A DNA stretch of 64,000 bases from Burkholderia sp. HI2500. GTDB taxonomy: Bacteria > Pseudomonadota > Gammaproteobacteria > Burkholderiales > Burkholderiaceae. The translations under genes and the position numbers were made by a program. The stretch is from positions 1,612,001 to 1,676,000 of the forward strand of contig NZ_NKFL01000004.1 of the NCBI RefSeq assembly GCF_002223055.1. The letters run 5' to 3'. The notes under the pieces are model-generated. The model worked only from the letters and a program-made list of their open reading frames with translations, had not been told where the DNA came from and searched no databases. Of the stretch, positions 17,339 through 26,973 are shown piece by piece (the first letter of the stretch is position 1; each line of letters begins with the position of its first letter).

Positions 17339-18331
17339 TCAGCGTCCTGCTTCCACACAACGGGAAAAGAAATCGACCAGACGGTCGCGCGCATCCACCA
17401 TCGCGGCGGCCATCGTCACCGCGCCGTTCAGATGCGATGCAAAGCGCGACGGATCGTCGAGCCAGCCTTGCACGATCCAGAGCTTGAGCGCGTGCTGCAG
17501 ACACGCGGCATCGACCGCCCAGGCAATGCGCGCGGGATCGACCGGCCGGGTCCGCCGATAGGCCAGCACGAACGCTTCCGCCAGATGCGGCGCCTCCAGC
17601 GGCAGATGGTTCAGGCAACGCACCAGTTCGTATTCACGCGGTGCGCCGATCGACGCTTCCCAGTCGAGAATGAGCGGCGGCAGCGTGCCCGTGAACAGAT
17701 AGTTGAACTGGTTGTAGTCGTTGTGGATCGGGTGCTGCGGATCGTCGGCGGGAAACGCGTCGATGCTGCCCGGATAGTAGCGGTCGAGCAGGCGCAGCGC
17801 GAGATCGACGTAGCGGCGCAGGTTGTCGGCGGCGTGGTTCGCGCGTGCGCGATCGAGTGCATCATGCAGGCTGCGGCGCACTGCGTCCGCGTCGATCGCG
17901 GTCAGGCGTGCGCGGATCGTGTCGAGCTGCGGCAAGTGAAGCTGCTCGAGCCTCAGATGCAATGCGGCCAGGCTCGCGCCGAGCGCATCCCATTCGGCCG
18001 GCGAAAACGTGTCGTAGGTTCTGAACTGCCCGGCTTCCCAGCGCGTCAGCATCGCGTGCGAGCCTTGTCCCGTCCACAGCGGCTCGCCGGACGTCGTGCG
18101 TTTCAGCATCTGCGCATGGAATCGGGGATCGCGATGCGTTTCCAGGTGAGCGAGCACGGCGGCCTCCTTGGCCGCACGCGCATGATGTTCGGACGCGTAG
18201 AGCTTGACCGCTACACCGCCGTCATCGGTCGGCAGGCGCCACACGCGTTCGCCGACCTGGCGCGGCGGCCCGCTGCGGCCCAGCGCATAGGCATCGCGGA
18301 TCTCGTCGAAGGTCGCGGCGAGCGAGTCCAT
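17339..18331 (-). CDS. Second aminoglycoside-phosphotransferase-fold kinase
   Basis: A 330-residue kinase of the APH fold. The catalytic loop is HNDYNQFN at residues 203-210 and the metal site is LDWEAS at 222-227, with Trp replacing the more usual Phe. The N-terminal lobe has VAVKLYASEHHARAAKEAAVLAHL, where the Lys and Glu are the expected ATP-binding pair. It differs clearly from the other APH-type gene of the cluster (12548-13513), so the two are not a recent duplication. The start codon directly follows the stop of the methyltransferase gene. The substrate is unknown, and a sugar or amino alcohol is plausible. Confidence 0.75.
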   Translation of the reverse strand: MDSLAATFDEIRDAYALGRSGPPRQVGERVWRLPTDDGGVAVKLYASEHHARAAKEAAVLAHLETHRDPRFHAQMLKRTTSGEPLWTGQGSHAMLTRWEAGQFRTYDTFSPAEWDALGASLAALHLRLEQLHLPQLDTIRARLTAIDADAVRRSLHDALDRARANHAADNLRRYVDLALRLLDRYYPGSIDAFPADDPQHPIHNDYNQFNYLFTGTLPPLILDWEASIGAPREYELVRCLNHLPLEAPHLAEAFVLAYRRTRPVDPARIAWAVDAACLQHALKLWIVQGWLDDPSRFASHLNGAVTMAAAMVDARDRLVDFFSRCVEAGR

Positions 18332-19081
18332 TCAGATGTGCTCGGCCGGCCCGTATCGATACGGATGGCCGCTCAGGAACGTGTTGTGCCCGACGTAGCG
18401 CACCTTGTACATCGCCGGGCGGAACAGCACCGAAGGCGCGTTGTTCGCGATGCCGAGCAGCGGGTACAGGTCCTGCCGCACGAAGAACGCGTTGTTGCCC
18501 ATGTCGTCGCAGCAGACGAGTTCATAACCCTTCTGCCGGCCGAGATGGACGAGCGATTCGAGGCTCGCGCCGTAATACGTCGAGCCGTCCCATTCGTGGT
18601 CCGGATTGAAGCACATGACCCAGCGCTCGGGCGGCGTGTAGTACGGGTTGTATTCGATCACGACGATACGCGGCTGGAATGCTTGCAAGCCGCGCCAGAC
18701 CCAGTAGTCGTTGCCGTCGATGTCGATCGACAGCAGGTCGAAGTCGGTTGGCGTGTTGGCATCGGCGAGCAACGTGTCGATCGTGTCGGGCTGGACGCGA
18801 TCATGGTGCAAGCGAACGCGTTCCGCTCCCGCGTAGTGGGCGGCAAGCTTGCCGAAGCGGTACGCGCTACCTTCCACCAGCACGCCGGACCAATCCCGTT
18901 CGCGCAGCAACCGCGCGGTGTTGCTGTTGCGCAGGCCGTCGCTTGCGCCGATATCGACGCAGAAGCGGTTGGTCGGTGCGATCCGCTCCATCAGGCGCGA
19001 CAGGATGCCTTCCTCGGTGCCCTGTGCATAGAGACTTGGCGCAAGGCCGGATAAATCGAGCGGGAGAGGATGGTCCTGCAT
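18332..19081 (-). CDS. FkbM-like SAM-dependent methyltransferase
   Basis: A 249-residue predicted methyltransferase. Motif I is FCVDIGASDGL at residues 40-50, the post-I region GVLVEGSAYRFGKLAAHY follows, and then comes LLSIDIDGNDYWVW (acidic catalytic or metal region) and VVIEYNPYY. This order is that of FkbM-type O-methyltransferases, but resemblance is moderate. It is the first gene of the five-gene operon. I use the ATG at 19081; an in-frame GTG at 19174 would add 31 residues rich in Pro, Ser and Gly that look non-native. The promoter should lie in 19082-19200. Confidence 0.68.
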   Translation of the reverse strand: MQDHPLPLDLSGLAPSLYAQGTEEGILSRLMERIAPTNRFCVDIGASDGLRNSNTARLLRERDWSGVLVEGSAYRFGKLAAHYAGAERVRLHHDRVQPDTIDTLLADANTPTDFDLLSIDIDGNDYWVWRGLQAFQPRIVVIEYNPYYTPPERWVMCFNPDHEWDGSTYYGASLESLVHLGRQKGYELVCCDDMGNNAFFVRQDLYPLLGIANNAPSVLFRPAMYKVRYVGHNTFLSGHPYRYGPAEHI

Positions 19082-19205
19082 CGAGGGGGCGGCTCCTGGT
19101 CGGAATTGAGGGTGGTATCCGGAGCGTAATTTACCCGAAGTCGATTGAGGGGAGGAAACGGGAATGTGCGACACCCCCGCGCTTCACCCGCACGGACATG
19201 AAAAA

Positions 19206-19235
19206 GCCCGCATCGACAATACTGTCGATGCGGGC
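19206..19235 (-). terminator. Strong terminator after ybiT
   Basis: GCCCGCATCGACA and its complement form a 13-base-pair stem around a four-base loop. On the minus strand it is followed by five T residues. It ends the ybiT transcript 90 bases past its stop and insulates the cluster operon that begins at 19081. Confidence 0.85.
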
Positions 19236-19325
19236 CCGATGCGCTTCTCGCGGCTTCGCGTTGCTATGCGCTCCAGCTTCGTACCACGGCCGGACCGCAA
19301 CACATGAACGGAAGCGTCAGGACAC

Positions 19326-20918
19326 TTACTCCTGCCCCTGACTCGTCAGGAACTCCTCGTAATTGCCGCCGAAGTCGAACAGCGTGCCATCCGTCCGCAC
19401 TTCGATGATCCGGTTTGCCAGCCCGCTCACGAACTCGCGGTCGTGCGACACGAAGATCAGCGTGCCTTCGAACTGCTCGAGCGCGATCTGCAGCGACTCG
19501 ATCGACTCCATGTCCATGTGGTTGGTCGGCTCGTCCATCAGCAGCACGTTGTGGCGGCCGAGCATCAGCTTGCCCCAGATCATGCGGCCCTTCTCGCCGC
19601 CCGACAGCACCTTCACCGACTTCTTGATGTCGTCCGACGTGAACAGCAGGCGGCCCAGCGTGCCGCGCACCATCGTTTCGTCGTCGCCGTCCTTGCGGTA
19701 CTGGTCGATCCAGTCCATCAGCGTGATGTCGTTCGGGAACTCCTCGTACGTGTCCTGCGGCATGTAGCCGACGTTCGCGTTCTCGGACCACTTCACCGTG
19801 CCGTGCTCGAGCTCGAGCGCGCCGAGCAGCGAACGCAGCAGCGTCGTCTTGCCCGCGCCGTTCTCGCCGATGATCGCGATCCGCTCGCCCGGCTGAACCG
19901 ACAGGTTGAAGTTCTGGAAGATCGTGCGCTCGTACTTCTTCGTGATCTCTTCAGCGACCACCGCGACGTTGTGCAGCTTCTTCTCGAACTCGAAACGGAT
20001 GAACGGGTTCTGGCGCGACGACGGCTTGAATTCCTCGATCTTGATCTTGTCGATCTGCTTCGCGCGGCTGGTCGCCTGACGGGCCTTCGACTTGTTCGCC
20101 GAGAAGCGGCGCACGAAGTCCTGCAGTTCCGCGACACGCTCCTTCGCACGCGTGTTCGCCGCGGCCTGGCGCTCGCGCGCCTGTGCCGACGCGAGCATGT
20201 AGTCGTCGTAGTTGCCCGGCCAGACCTTCAGCGTGCCGAAGTCCATGTCGGCCATGTGCGTGCACACCGAGTTCAGGAAGTGACGATCGTGCGAGATGAT
20301 GATCATCGTCGAGTTGTACTCGTTGAGCGTTTGCTCGAGCCAACGAATCGAGTTGATGTCGAGGTTGTTGGTCGGTTCGTCGAGCAGCAGCACGTCCGGC
20401 TTCGAGAACAGCGCCTGCGCGAGCAGCACGCGCAGCTTCCAGCCCGGCGCGACGTCGCTCATCGTGCCGTTGTGGAATTTCTCCTCGATGCCGATGCCGA
20501 GCAGCAGCGCACCCGCGCGCGCCTCGGCGTCGTAGCCGCCGTATTCGGCGAACTTGCCTTCGAGCTCGGCGGCGTGCATGTAGTCGTCGTCGGTGGCTTC
20601 CGGGTTCGCGTAGATCGCGTCACGCTCGGTCATGGCGGCCCACATCTCGGTGTGGCCCATCATCACGACGTCGAGCACGCGCACGTCTTCGTACGCGAAC
20701 TGGTCCTGGCGCAGCTTGCCGAGACGCACGTTCGGCTCCAGCGCGACGTTGCCGGCGCTCGGCTCGAGGTCACCGCCGAGGATCTTCATGAACGTCGACT
20801 TGCCACAGCCGTTCGCGCCGATCAGACCATAGCGGTTGCCCTCGCCGAATTTGACCGAGATATTCTCGAACAAGGGCTTCGGCCCGAATTGCATCGTGAT
20901 GTTGGCAGTAGAAAGCAC
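19326..20918 (-). CDS. ybiT: ABC-F translation factor YbiT
   Basis: A soluble ABC-F ATPase that acts on ribosomes rather than transporting. The 530-residue length equals that of E. coli YbiT and the N-terminus, [23 protein letters not shown], matches it almost word for word. There are two nucleotide-binding domains: Walker [10 protein letters not shown] and GENGAGKTT, and Walker [12 protein letters not shown] and [11 protein letters not shown]. The inter-domain linker ([21 protein letters not shown]) is the part that reaches the ribosomal P-site region. Start is GTG at 20918, ten bases after GGGA; the extra 44 in-frame upstream residues look spurious. A strong terminator follows. Confidence 0.92.
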   Translation of the reverse strand: MLSTANITMQFGPKPLFENISVKFGEGNRYGLIGANGCGKSTFMKILGGDLEPSAGNVALEPNVRLGKLRQDQFAYEDVRVLDVVMMGHTEMWAAMTERDAIYANPEATDDDYMHAAELEGKFAEYGGYDAEARAGALLLGIGIEEKFHNGTMSDVAPGWKLRVLLAQALFSKPDVLLLDEPTNNLDINSIRWLEQTLNEYNSTMIIISHDRHFLNSVCTHMADMDFGTLKVWPGNYDDYMLASAQARERQAAANTRAKERVAELQDFVRRFSANKSKARQATSRAKQIDKIKIEEFKPSSRQNPFIRFEFEKKLHNVAVVAEEITKKYERTIFQNFNLSVQPGERIAIIGENGAGKTTLLRSLLGALELEHGTVKWSENANVGYMPQDTYEEFPNDITLMDWIDQYRKDGDDETMVRGTLGRLLFTSDDIKKSVKVLSGGEKGRMIWGKLMLGRHNVLLMDEPTNHMDMESIESLQIALEQFEGTLIFVSHDREFVSGLANRIIEVRTDGTLFDFGGNYEEFLTSQGQE

Positions 20919-21089
20919 GGCAGGTCCCGTTAAAGGATAAATCGACGGAAAACCGTGTATTTTAGCAGGTGTCGGAGAAACTGCCGACCACGCCGTTCCG
21001 GCAGCGCATTTCCGGCCCCCTCGGCCTGCCGCCCGGCGGCCCGCCAACACGACGGCACGCGCCCCACCGCCGCCTTACCGGAAGCCCGC

Positions 21090-21542
21090 ATGCTTGCCAG
21101 CCAGCTTCGCGAACAACTCGTCGGCGCGTGGCGCCTCGTGTCCTACGAAATCCGCCCGCGCGACGGCAGCGCGGTCACCTATCCGCTCGGCCGCGACGCG
21201 CGCGGCTGGATCCTGTACACGCCGGACGGCTACATGTCCGCCCAGCTGATGGCCGCCGGCCGGCCGGCCTACGCGGACGGCGACCTGCAGGGCGGCACCG
21301 CCGACGAGCGCGCGGCGGCCGCCGGCGGCTACATTGCGTATTCCGGCCCCTTTCAGGTCGCCGACGACGGCACGCTGACCCACGAAATGGACGTCAGCCT
21401 GTTCCCGAACTGGATCGGCAACGTCCAGCAGCGCGCCGTCAGGCTCGACGGCGATCGCCTGCAGCTCGGCACGGCCGCCCCGGTACGGATCGACGGCCGG
21501 GAAGTCGATGCCGTGCTGCTCTGGGTGCGCGCGGGCCGCTGA
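21090..21542 (+). CDS. Lipocalin-like domain protein
   Basis: A 150-residue protein of the lipocalin-like family (the type usually 130-150 residues long). It starts MLASQLREQLVGAWRLVSYEIRPRDGS, the characteristic GxW strand. Then come PLGRDARGWILYTPDGYMSAQLM, a hallmark of this family, YIAYSGPF, the Asp/His segment LTHEMDVSLFPNWIG and QQRAVRLDGDRLQL. It lacks a signal peptide. Function is unknown beyond a likely small-molecule-binding barrel. Its stop is six bases from the convergent AsmA-family gene. No clear ribosome binding site is seen. Confidence 0.8.
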   Translation: MLASQLREQLVGAWRLVSYEIRPRDGSAVTYPLGRDARGWILYTPDGYMSAQLMAAGRPAYADGDLQGGTADERAAAAGGYIAYSGPFQVADDGTLTHEMDVSLFPNWIGNVQQRAVRLDGDRLQLGTAAPVRIDGREVDAVLLWVRAGR

Positions 21543-21548
21543 TGCCCG

Positions 21549-23864
21549 TCACTTGCCGGCCTTCGCCGCCGCCCGCTGCGCCGCCTTCGCGTTCATCTGG
21601 CCGAACAGCTCCGAACACGGCACGTCGCGGTTGTTGCTCGGCGCGATCAGCGGAATCAGGGCCGCGAACGGGTTGATCAGCCCGAGGCCGACCATCGCGC
21701 CGGCACGCAGCGCGAGCGCGCCCGCGTCGACGCCGACGTTCGGGTTCTTGAACGTGCCCTTCGCATACAGCGGCGAGCGCAGCGAGAAGATCCGGAAACC
21801 CTTCGTGTGCGGATGGATCTTCAGGTTCAGCGTTTCGTCGCGCAGGCTGATCGGGCCGTCGACGTTGATCAGCGCGTCGTCCGTATCGAGCGCGAACACC
21901 TTCGGGTCGAGAATGCCGTTGGTCGCGACGAAGTCGATCGCCGCGCAGTTGATCTTCACGTCGTTGTTGCCGAACAGCTTCTCGTAGACGACGTTCGCGA
22001 CGTTCAGCCCCGCCGCTTCCATCAGCAGGCGGCTGATGCGGCCGTCCGTCACGAGCGCCTTCACCTCGCCGGTCGACGTCGCGGCCAGCGCGGCCGGCGA
22101 GTTGCCGGTCGCCGACAGCGACGCATCGCCGTTGATCTCGCCGAGCGCCGACTGCATGACCTTCTGCGCCGGGAACAACTGCTTGAGCTTCAGGTGCCGC
22201 GCCGCCACGGTGAAGCGGCCCTTCAGCGGCGCACCGCTGCCGTCGAGATGCGCGGTCGTCGCGAGCGTGCCGCCCGCGACGCCGAACTGCAGCGGCTCGA
22301 GCGACAGCACGCCGTCCGTCATCACGATGTGCGTGTACAGGTTGGTGATCGGCAGGTCCGAACTCTTGACCAGCTTGCGGCCGGTGAACTTGACGTCCGC
22401 GTCGAGCGCACGCCAGCGGTCCGTGCGGAACGTCTCGACCGGCAGCACGCGGCCCGACGGCTGTTTCGTCGTGTCGCCGCGCTTGGCCTTGCTCGCGGCC
22501 GTATCCGCGCCGATCACCGGCGCGAGGTCGGAGAACTGCAGCAGGTTCGACACGAGTTCGCCCGACAGCTTCGGCCGCGGCTCGCGCTGCTCGTAGACGA
22601 GCGTGCCGCCGAGATCGCTGCCGCCGACGCGACCGTTGAAGTTCTCGTAACGGAAGGTGCTGGCCTTGCGCTTGAAGTTGCCGATCAGTCGCCCTTCCGT
22701 CGCGTAAGGCGGCGTATCGGGCAGCGTGATGCCGGTCAGCTGGTAAAGGTGCGACATCGACGTGCCCTGCAGCCACAGTCGCAGATCGATGGCCGCGAGA
22801 TGCATCGGGTCGGTCAGCGTGCCGACGATCGCGAGCCGCGTGTCGCCGGCCTTCACGTCAGCCTGCAACGGGAACGGCCGCGATGCGTCCTGGATCGCGA
22901 GCACGCCGCCCAGCTTGCCAGTGCCGCTGATCGGCACGTTCTTGTAGCGGCCGTCGACCTTCAGCCCGAACGCATAGGTCGGGCCGGACGGCTTCGCGGG
23001 CGCTGAGACGCTGCTTGCACCCGATGCGGCAGCGGCAGCCGATGCCGAAGAGGTAGCTGAGGAAGACGACGCCGAAGAGGTAGCTGAGGAAGACGACGCC
23101 GGCACCACGGCAGACACGGCCGCAGCACCCGTTGCCGACGCCGAACTCACAGCCTGCGCAGCGGACGCACTCGACGCGGCCTCCGCGTTGGCCTTCGCGC
23201 TCAATTGCGCGGCGCCATGCTTGCCGACCCGCTGCGCCGATGCCGCGCGCGACGTCTGCTCCTGCTCCTTCAGCACGTCGCCGAGCGGAATCGGCTGCCC
23301 GAGCGTATCGATCGCGACGGTCAGGTCGGCCCTCGTGATCGCGTCGCGGTACGTGACGGTGCCCTTCGCGAAGCCGAAGCTGTCGAGCCGCACCTTCCAC
23401 GGCGACGGCTGCGACGATTGCTTGAACTGGAAGGTCCACGTGTTGCGGCCGTCGGCGAGCCGCTCGAGGTCGACGGCCGGATTCACGACGTCGATCGACG
23501 GGATCACGATTTCATGCGCGAGCAGCGGCAGGATCGCGAGATCGAAGTGCGCGGCATCGAGCGTGACGAACTTGGGCATCTTCGCCCAGTCGGGGTTGCC
23601 GATCTCGAGCTGCGTGGCCGTGAAGCTCGGCCAGGGCACCCAGGCGCGCCAGCCGGTTTCGCCGTCGGGGCGGCGCCAGCCGACCTTCAGGTCGCCGTTG
23701 ATCGCGAACGGGCGGCCGAGTGCGGCCGTGACCTGCTCGTTGACCCACGGCTTCGCGCGGTTCCAGTCGAAGATAAAGAGAAAGACGCCGGCCGCCGCGA
23801 TGAGCACCGCGACGATACCGACGATCCATGCAGCCGATTTGCCGATGGCTCGGGCTAGCGTCAT
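21549..23864 (-). CDS. AsmA-family envelope protein
   Basis: A 771-residue AsmA/YhjG-type protein. One N-terminal transmembrane helix lies at about residues 10-32 (AAWIVGIVAVLIAAAGVFLFIF), and the rest is probably periplasmic. The AsmA-like N-terminal domain continues as DWNRAKPWVNEQVTAALGRPFAINGDLKVGWRR. The C-terminal half has GNFKRKASTFRYENFNGRVGGSDLGGTLVYEQR and the KIHPHTKGFRIFSLRSPLYAKGTFKNPNVG type of tail. AsmA relatives are bridge-like proteins linked to phospholipid movement and outer-membrane homeostasis. Between the halves lies a Ser/Ala linker of about 75 residues containing an exact tandem repeat. ATG at 23864 is used; the extra upstream in-frame residues look random. Confidence 0.8.
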   Translation of the reverse strand: MTLARAIGKSAAWIVGIVAVLIAAAGVFLFIFDWNRAKPWVNEQVTAALGRPFAINGDLKVGWRRPDGETGWRAWVPWPSFTATQLEIGNPDWAKMPKFVTLDAAHFDLAILPLLAHEIVIPSIDVVNPAVDLERLADGRNTWTFQFKQSSQPSPWKVRLDSFGFAKGTVTYRDAITRADLTVAIDTLGQPIPLGDVLKEQEQTSRAASAQRVGKHGAAQLSAKANAEAASSASAAQAVSSASATGAAAVSAVVPASSSSATSSASSSSATSSASAAAAASGASSVSAPAKPSGPTYAFGLKVDGRYKNVPISGTGKLGGVLAIQDASRPFPLQADVKAGDTRLAIVGTLTDPMHLAAIDLRLWLQGTSMSHLYQLTGITLPDTPPYATEGRLIGNFKRKASTFRYENFNGRVGGSDLGGTLVYEQREPRPKLSGELVSNLLQFSDLAPVIGADTAASKAKRGDTTKQPSGRVLPVETFRTDRWRALDADVKFTGRKLVKSSDLPITNLYTHIVMTDGVLSLEPLQFGVAGGTLATTAHLDGSGAPLKGRFTVAARHLKLKQLFPAQKVMQSALGEINGDASLSATGNSPAALAATSTGEVKALVTDGRISRLLMEAAGLNVANVVYEKLFGNNDVKINCAAIDFVATNGILDPKVFALDTDDALINVDGPISLRDETLNLKIHPHTKGFRIFSLRSPLYAKGTFKNPNVGVDAGALALRAGAMVGLGLINPFAALIPLIAPSNNRDVPCSELFGQMNAKAAQRAAAKAGK
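23044..23097. repeat. Two perfect 27-bp tandem repeats inside the AsmA-family gene
   Basis: Two identical 27-base units, 23044-23070 and 23071-23097, each encode nine residues of Ser, Ala and Thr on the minus strand, so copy changes would stay in frame. They sit in the low-complexity linker of the AsmA-family protein and could vary in number among strains. Confidence 0.9.
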
Positions 23865-24016
23865 GGCGGTTCCGTTGTTGTTCTGAAATGTTGCCGCACC
23901 ATGCCGGGCCGCTTGCGTGGACGAACGGCGCACGACACCCGCGGCTTTTCAATCGGTATTATGACGCACGCCATGGTGACGTTTCGGCGCCATTAACGCT
24001 TTTTTTCATTTGTGAC

Positions 24017-24714
<698 letters not shown>

Positions 24715-24718
<4 letters not shown>

Positions 24719-25518
24719 GCCCCGCCCTGCAGGACCTGAGCCTCGTCGACGTCGGCATCGCCGCCGCGCTCGTCGCGGTCAACGGCGCGATCTCGATGGC
24801 CCTGTCGCTCGGCCTCGGCCGCAAGCTCGCGCTCGCGGCCGTGCGCACCGTCGTGCAGTTGCTCGCGATCGGCTACGTGCTCGGCTGGGTGTTCGGTCAT
24901 CCTCACTGGTACATCGTGCTGCCGCTCACCGCGCTGATGACGCTGATCGCCGGGTTCGCCGGCGCGGAGCGCGGCAAGCGCACGTATCGCGGCCAGCGCA
25001 TCGACAGCATCGCGTCGATCTGGTTCAGCAGCTGGTTCGTCGCGGCGGTCGGCCTGTTCGTCGTGATCCGCATCCATCCGTGGTACGCGCCGCAATACGC
25101 GATTCCGATCCTCGGGATGATTCTCGGCAATACGCTCACGGGCGTGTCGCTCGGTGTCGAGCGGATGATGGAAGAACTCACGGCGCGCCGCGACCGCGTC
25201 GAAACCGCGCTTGCGCTCGGCGCGACACGCTGGGAAGCCGCGCAGGACGCCGCGCGCCAGGCCGTGCGTGCCGGCATGCTGCCGACGCTGAACCAGATGG
25301 CCGTCGTCGGCGTCGTGAGCCTGCCGGGGATGATGACGGGTCAGGTGCTGGCCGGCCAGTCGCCGCTGCAGGCCGTGCGCTACCAGATCGTGATCATGTT
25401 CCTGATCGCCGCGGCCTCCGCGCTCGGCACGGTCGGCGCGGTGCTGATGACCTATCGCCGGCTGTTCTCGGCGGATCACCGCTTTCTCGCCGCGCGGCTC
25501 GAAGAACGCGCGCACTGA
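24715..25518 (+). CDS. fetB: Metal (iron) efflux ABC permease FetB
   Basis: Membrane partner of FetA, 267 residues. It has six to seven hydrophobic segments, a basic cytoplasmic loop GAERGKRTYRGQR and the conserved middle region PQYAIPILGMILGNTLTGVSLGVERM found in the FetB/YbbM family. A cytoplasmic coupling segment, ALALGATRWEAAQDAARQAVRAGMLPTLNQM, resembles the usual EAA-like loop. Start is GTG at 24715, which lies inside the fetA stop codon overlap, with GGAGG about eight bases upstream. Iron as substrate is taken from the characterised E. coli pair. Confidence 0.88.
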
Positions 25519-25559
25519 CACGCGGCCCCATCGCGCGATGCGTTCGCGCGGTTCGCCAG

Positions 25560-26033
25560 TCAGCGCGCGCTGCGGCGCTTGCCGAGTGCCTGCCGCAACG
25601 CGGCTGCGATGTCCGTGTCCGGCGCGAGCCCGTCGACCGACGCGACGAGCCTTACCGCACGCGGTGTCGTCACATAGGCGTGCGCGCTGACATAGCCGCC
25701 GCTGCCGGCCGAGCGCGTCGTCACGACGAGCGCCTGCGGCGCACGTGCACCGAGGTCGGCCACGAATGCATCGGTGACCGTACCATCACGCGCATGCAGC
25801 GCGCCCGTCACGTAATCGTCGGTATCGAAGCCGGGGGCGGCATGCGCGGTCGAATACACGCGCACCGCGTAGCTGCCGGTCGAGCAGGGTTCGAGCGCGC
25901 CGCTCGACACGACCGCCACCTGCTGCCGCGACGGCAGCCCGACTTTCTTCACGAAGCCGCAATCGTCGGCCGCGTGCGCGTGTGCGGCAACGAACGCAAT
26001 GACGTACAGCAACGCGCGCATTCGGTATTTCAT
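25560..26033 (-). CDS. PliI-like periplasmic lysozyme inhibitor (probable)
   Basis: A 157-residue exported protein with a signal peptide ending at AHAHA and two cysteines (DDCGF, EPCSTG) near the mature N-terminus. The core reads YVTGALHARDGTVTDAFVADLGAR...LVVTTRSAGSGGYVSAHAYV. The S-G-G-Y within it matches the SGxY loop described for PliI inhibitors of invertebrate-type lysozyme, and the fVtG-x-x-x-x-rdG pattern fits that fold. It would protect peptidoglycan in the periplasm. The match is from memory of the family pattern, so treat as likely but not certain. The gene is convergent with fetB. Confidence 0.55.
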   Translation of the reverse strand: MKYRMRALLYVIAFVAAHAHAADDCGFVKKVGLPSRQQVAVVSSGALEPCSTGSYAVRVYSTAHAAPGFDTDDYVTGALHARDGTVTDAFVADLGARAPQALVVTTRSAGSGGYVSAHAYVTTPRAVRLVASVDGLAPDTDIAAALRQALGKRRSAR

Positions 26034-26169
26034 AGGGATGTCGTGACAGGAAGGTGATGATGCGGGCGAGCATGGCGTGACATGCTCATGACGTCATGCG
26101 GGTCGCTACGGCCGTCGCACGGCGAACGGCTGCCATGCCGTTGAAGCAGGTCGCGAGAAAGCATGGTGA

Positions 26170-26198
26170 CGGCGACACGAAACGGTCACGTGTCGCCG
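26170..26198. repeat. Ten-base-pair inverted repeat in intergenic region
   Basis: CGGCGACACG and CGTGTCGCCG flank a nine-base loop, about 65 bases past the stop of the exported-protein gene at 26263. No T tract follows on either strand, so it is only a weak terminator candidate for that gene. Nothing else is seen in the surrounding 229 bases. Confidence 0.4.
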
Positions 26199-26262
26199 CG
26201 TGGTACCGCAAGTCGAATCCGTTGCGCGCGCACCCGCTCCGACGCCGGCCCGCGCGCACCGT

Positions 26263-26814
26263 TCAGCGCTTGATCGACACCGTCACCTTCGAGCCATCGC
26301 TCATCGTGACGGACTTCGACCCGCCGTTGGTCGGGATCGACACCCACTTCACCTGGCTCACCGACACGACGTCCGGACACTGCAGCGACTTGCCGCCGGC
26401 CGTCACGTTGCGCGTGCCTTTCGGCGCGGCCGCCTGGAAGCTCAGCTGCACGTTGGCGACCCCCTTCGCGTCGATCGACGGCGCGAGCCGCACCTGGGTC
26501 TGGCGCACCATCGCGCCGTTCTCGTCGCGCGGCAGGTTGTCGGCGTTCGGGCAACCGTCCGGCATCGCGACCGCCCCGCTCGGCGGCACCGACTTCCAGT
26601 TGAAGTCGTCCGTCTCGCCCGAGCGGATCTTGCGGGTCTCCTGCGTATTGCCGAAGCTCTTCGAGTCGACCTTGACGGTGTATTCGAGCTGCCCGGTACC
26701 GCCGCCCTTCAGGCTGCCCTTGACCGGCGGCGCCGCGAATACGCTCGCGCTGATGCACGCCGCCGCGAACACGACCGACCACGTTGCGGCGACTGACAAG
26801 CTGCGTTGGCTCAT
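26263..26814 (-). CDS. Exported protein of unknown function
   Basis: A 183-residue exported protein; the signal peptide ends ...ASVFAAPP around residue 28. The mature protein is rich in Lys, Ser, Gly and Val with likely beta structure. It contains GTGQLEYTVKVDSKSFGNTQETRKIRSGETDDFNW, two cysteines (DGCPN, SLQCPD) and ends SDGSKVTVSIKR. I do not recognise a family; similar proteins seem confined to Burkholderia-like bacteria, which is an impression and not a search. AAGGAGG directly upstream of the ATG at 26814 (spacing five) is the best ribosome binding site in this part of the window, suggesting high expression. Confidence 0.72.
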   Translation of the reverse strand: MSQRSLSVAATWSVVFAAACISASVFAAPPVKGSLKGGGTGQLEYTVKVDSKSFGNTQETRKIRSGETDDFNWKSVPPSGAVAMPDGCPNADNLPRDENGAMVRQTQVRLAPSIDAKGVANVQLSFQAAAPKGTRNVTAGGKSLQCPDVVSVSQVKWVSIPTNGGSKSVTMSDGSKVTVSIKR

Positions 26815-26973
26815 GCTGACCTCCTTGGTATGCGGCGGCACGCGCGTGCCGCGCGGTTTTCGATGCATGATGCGCTGCCAGTCTACCGCCAAGCGGCATG
26901 CAATGCGCCGCAAACGCATCGGGTGTTACCCCGCTTGCGTTCGCGGCGCCGCAACCTTAAACGCGAGGCCGGC

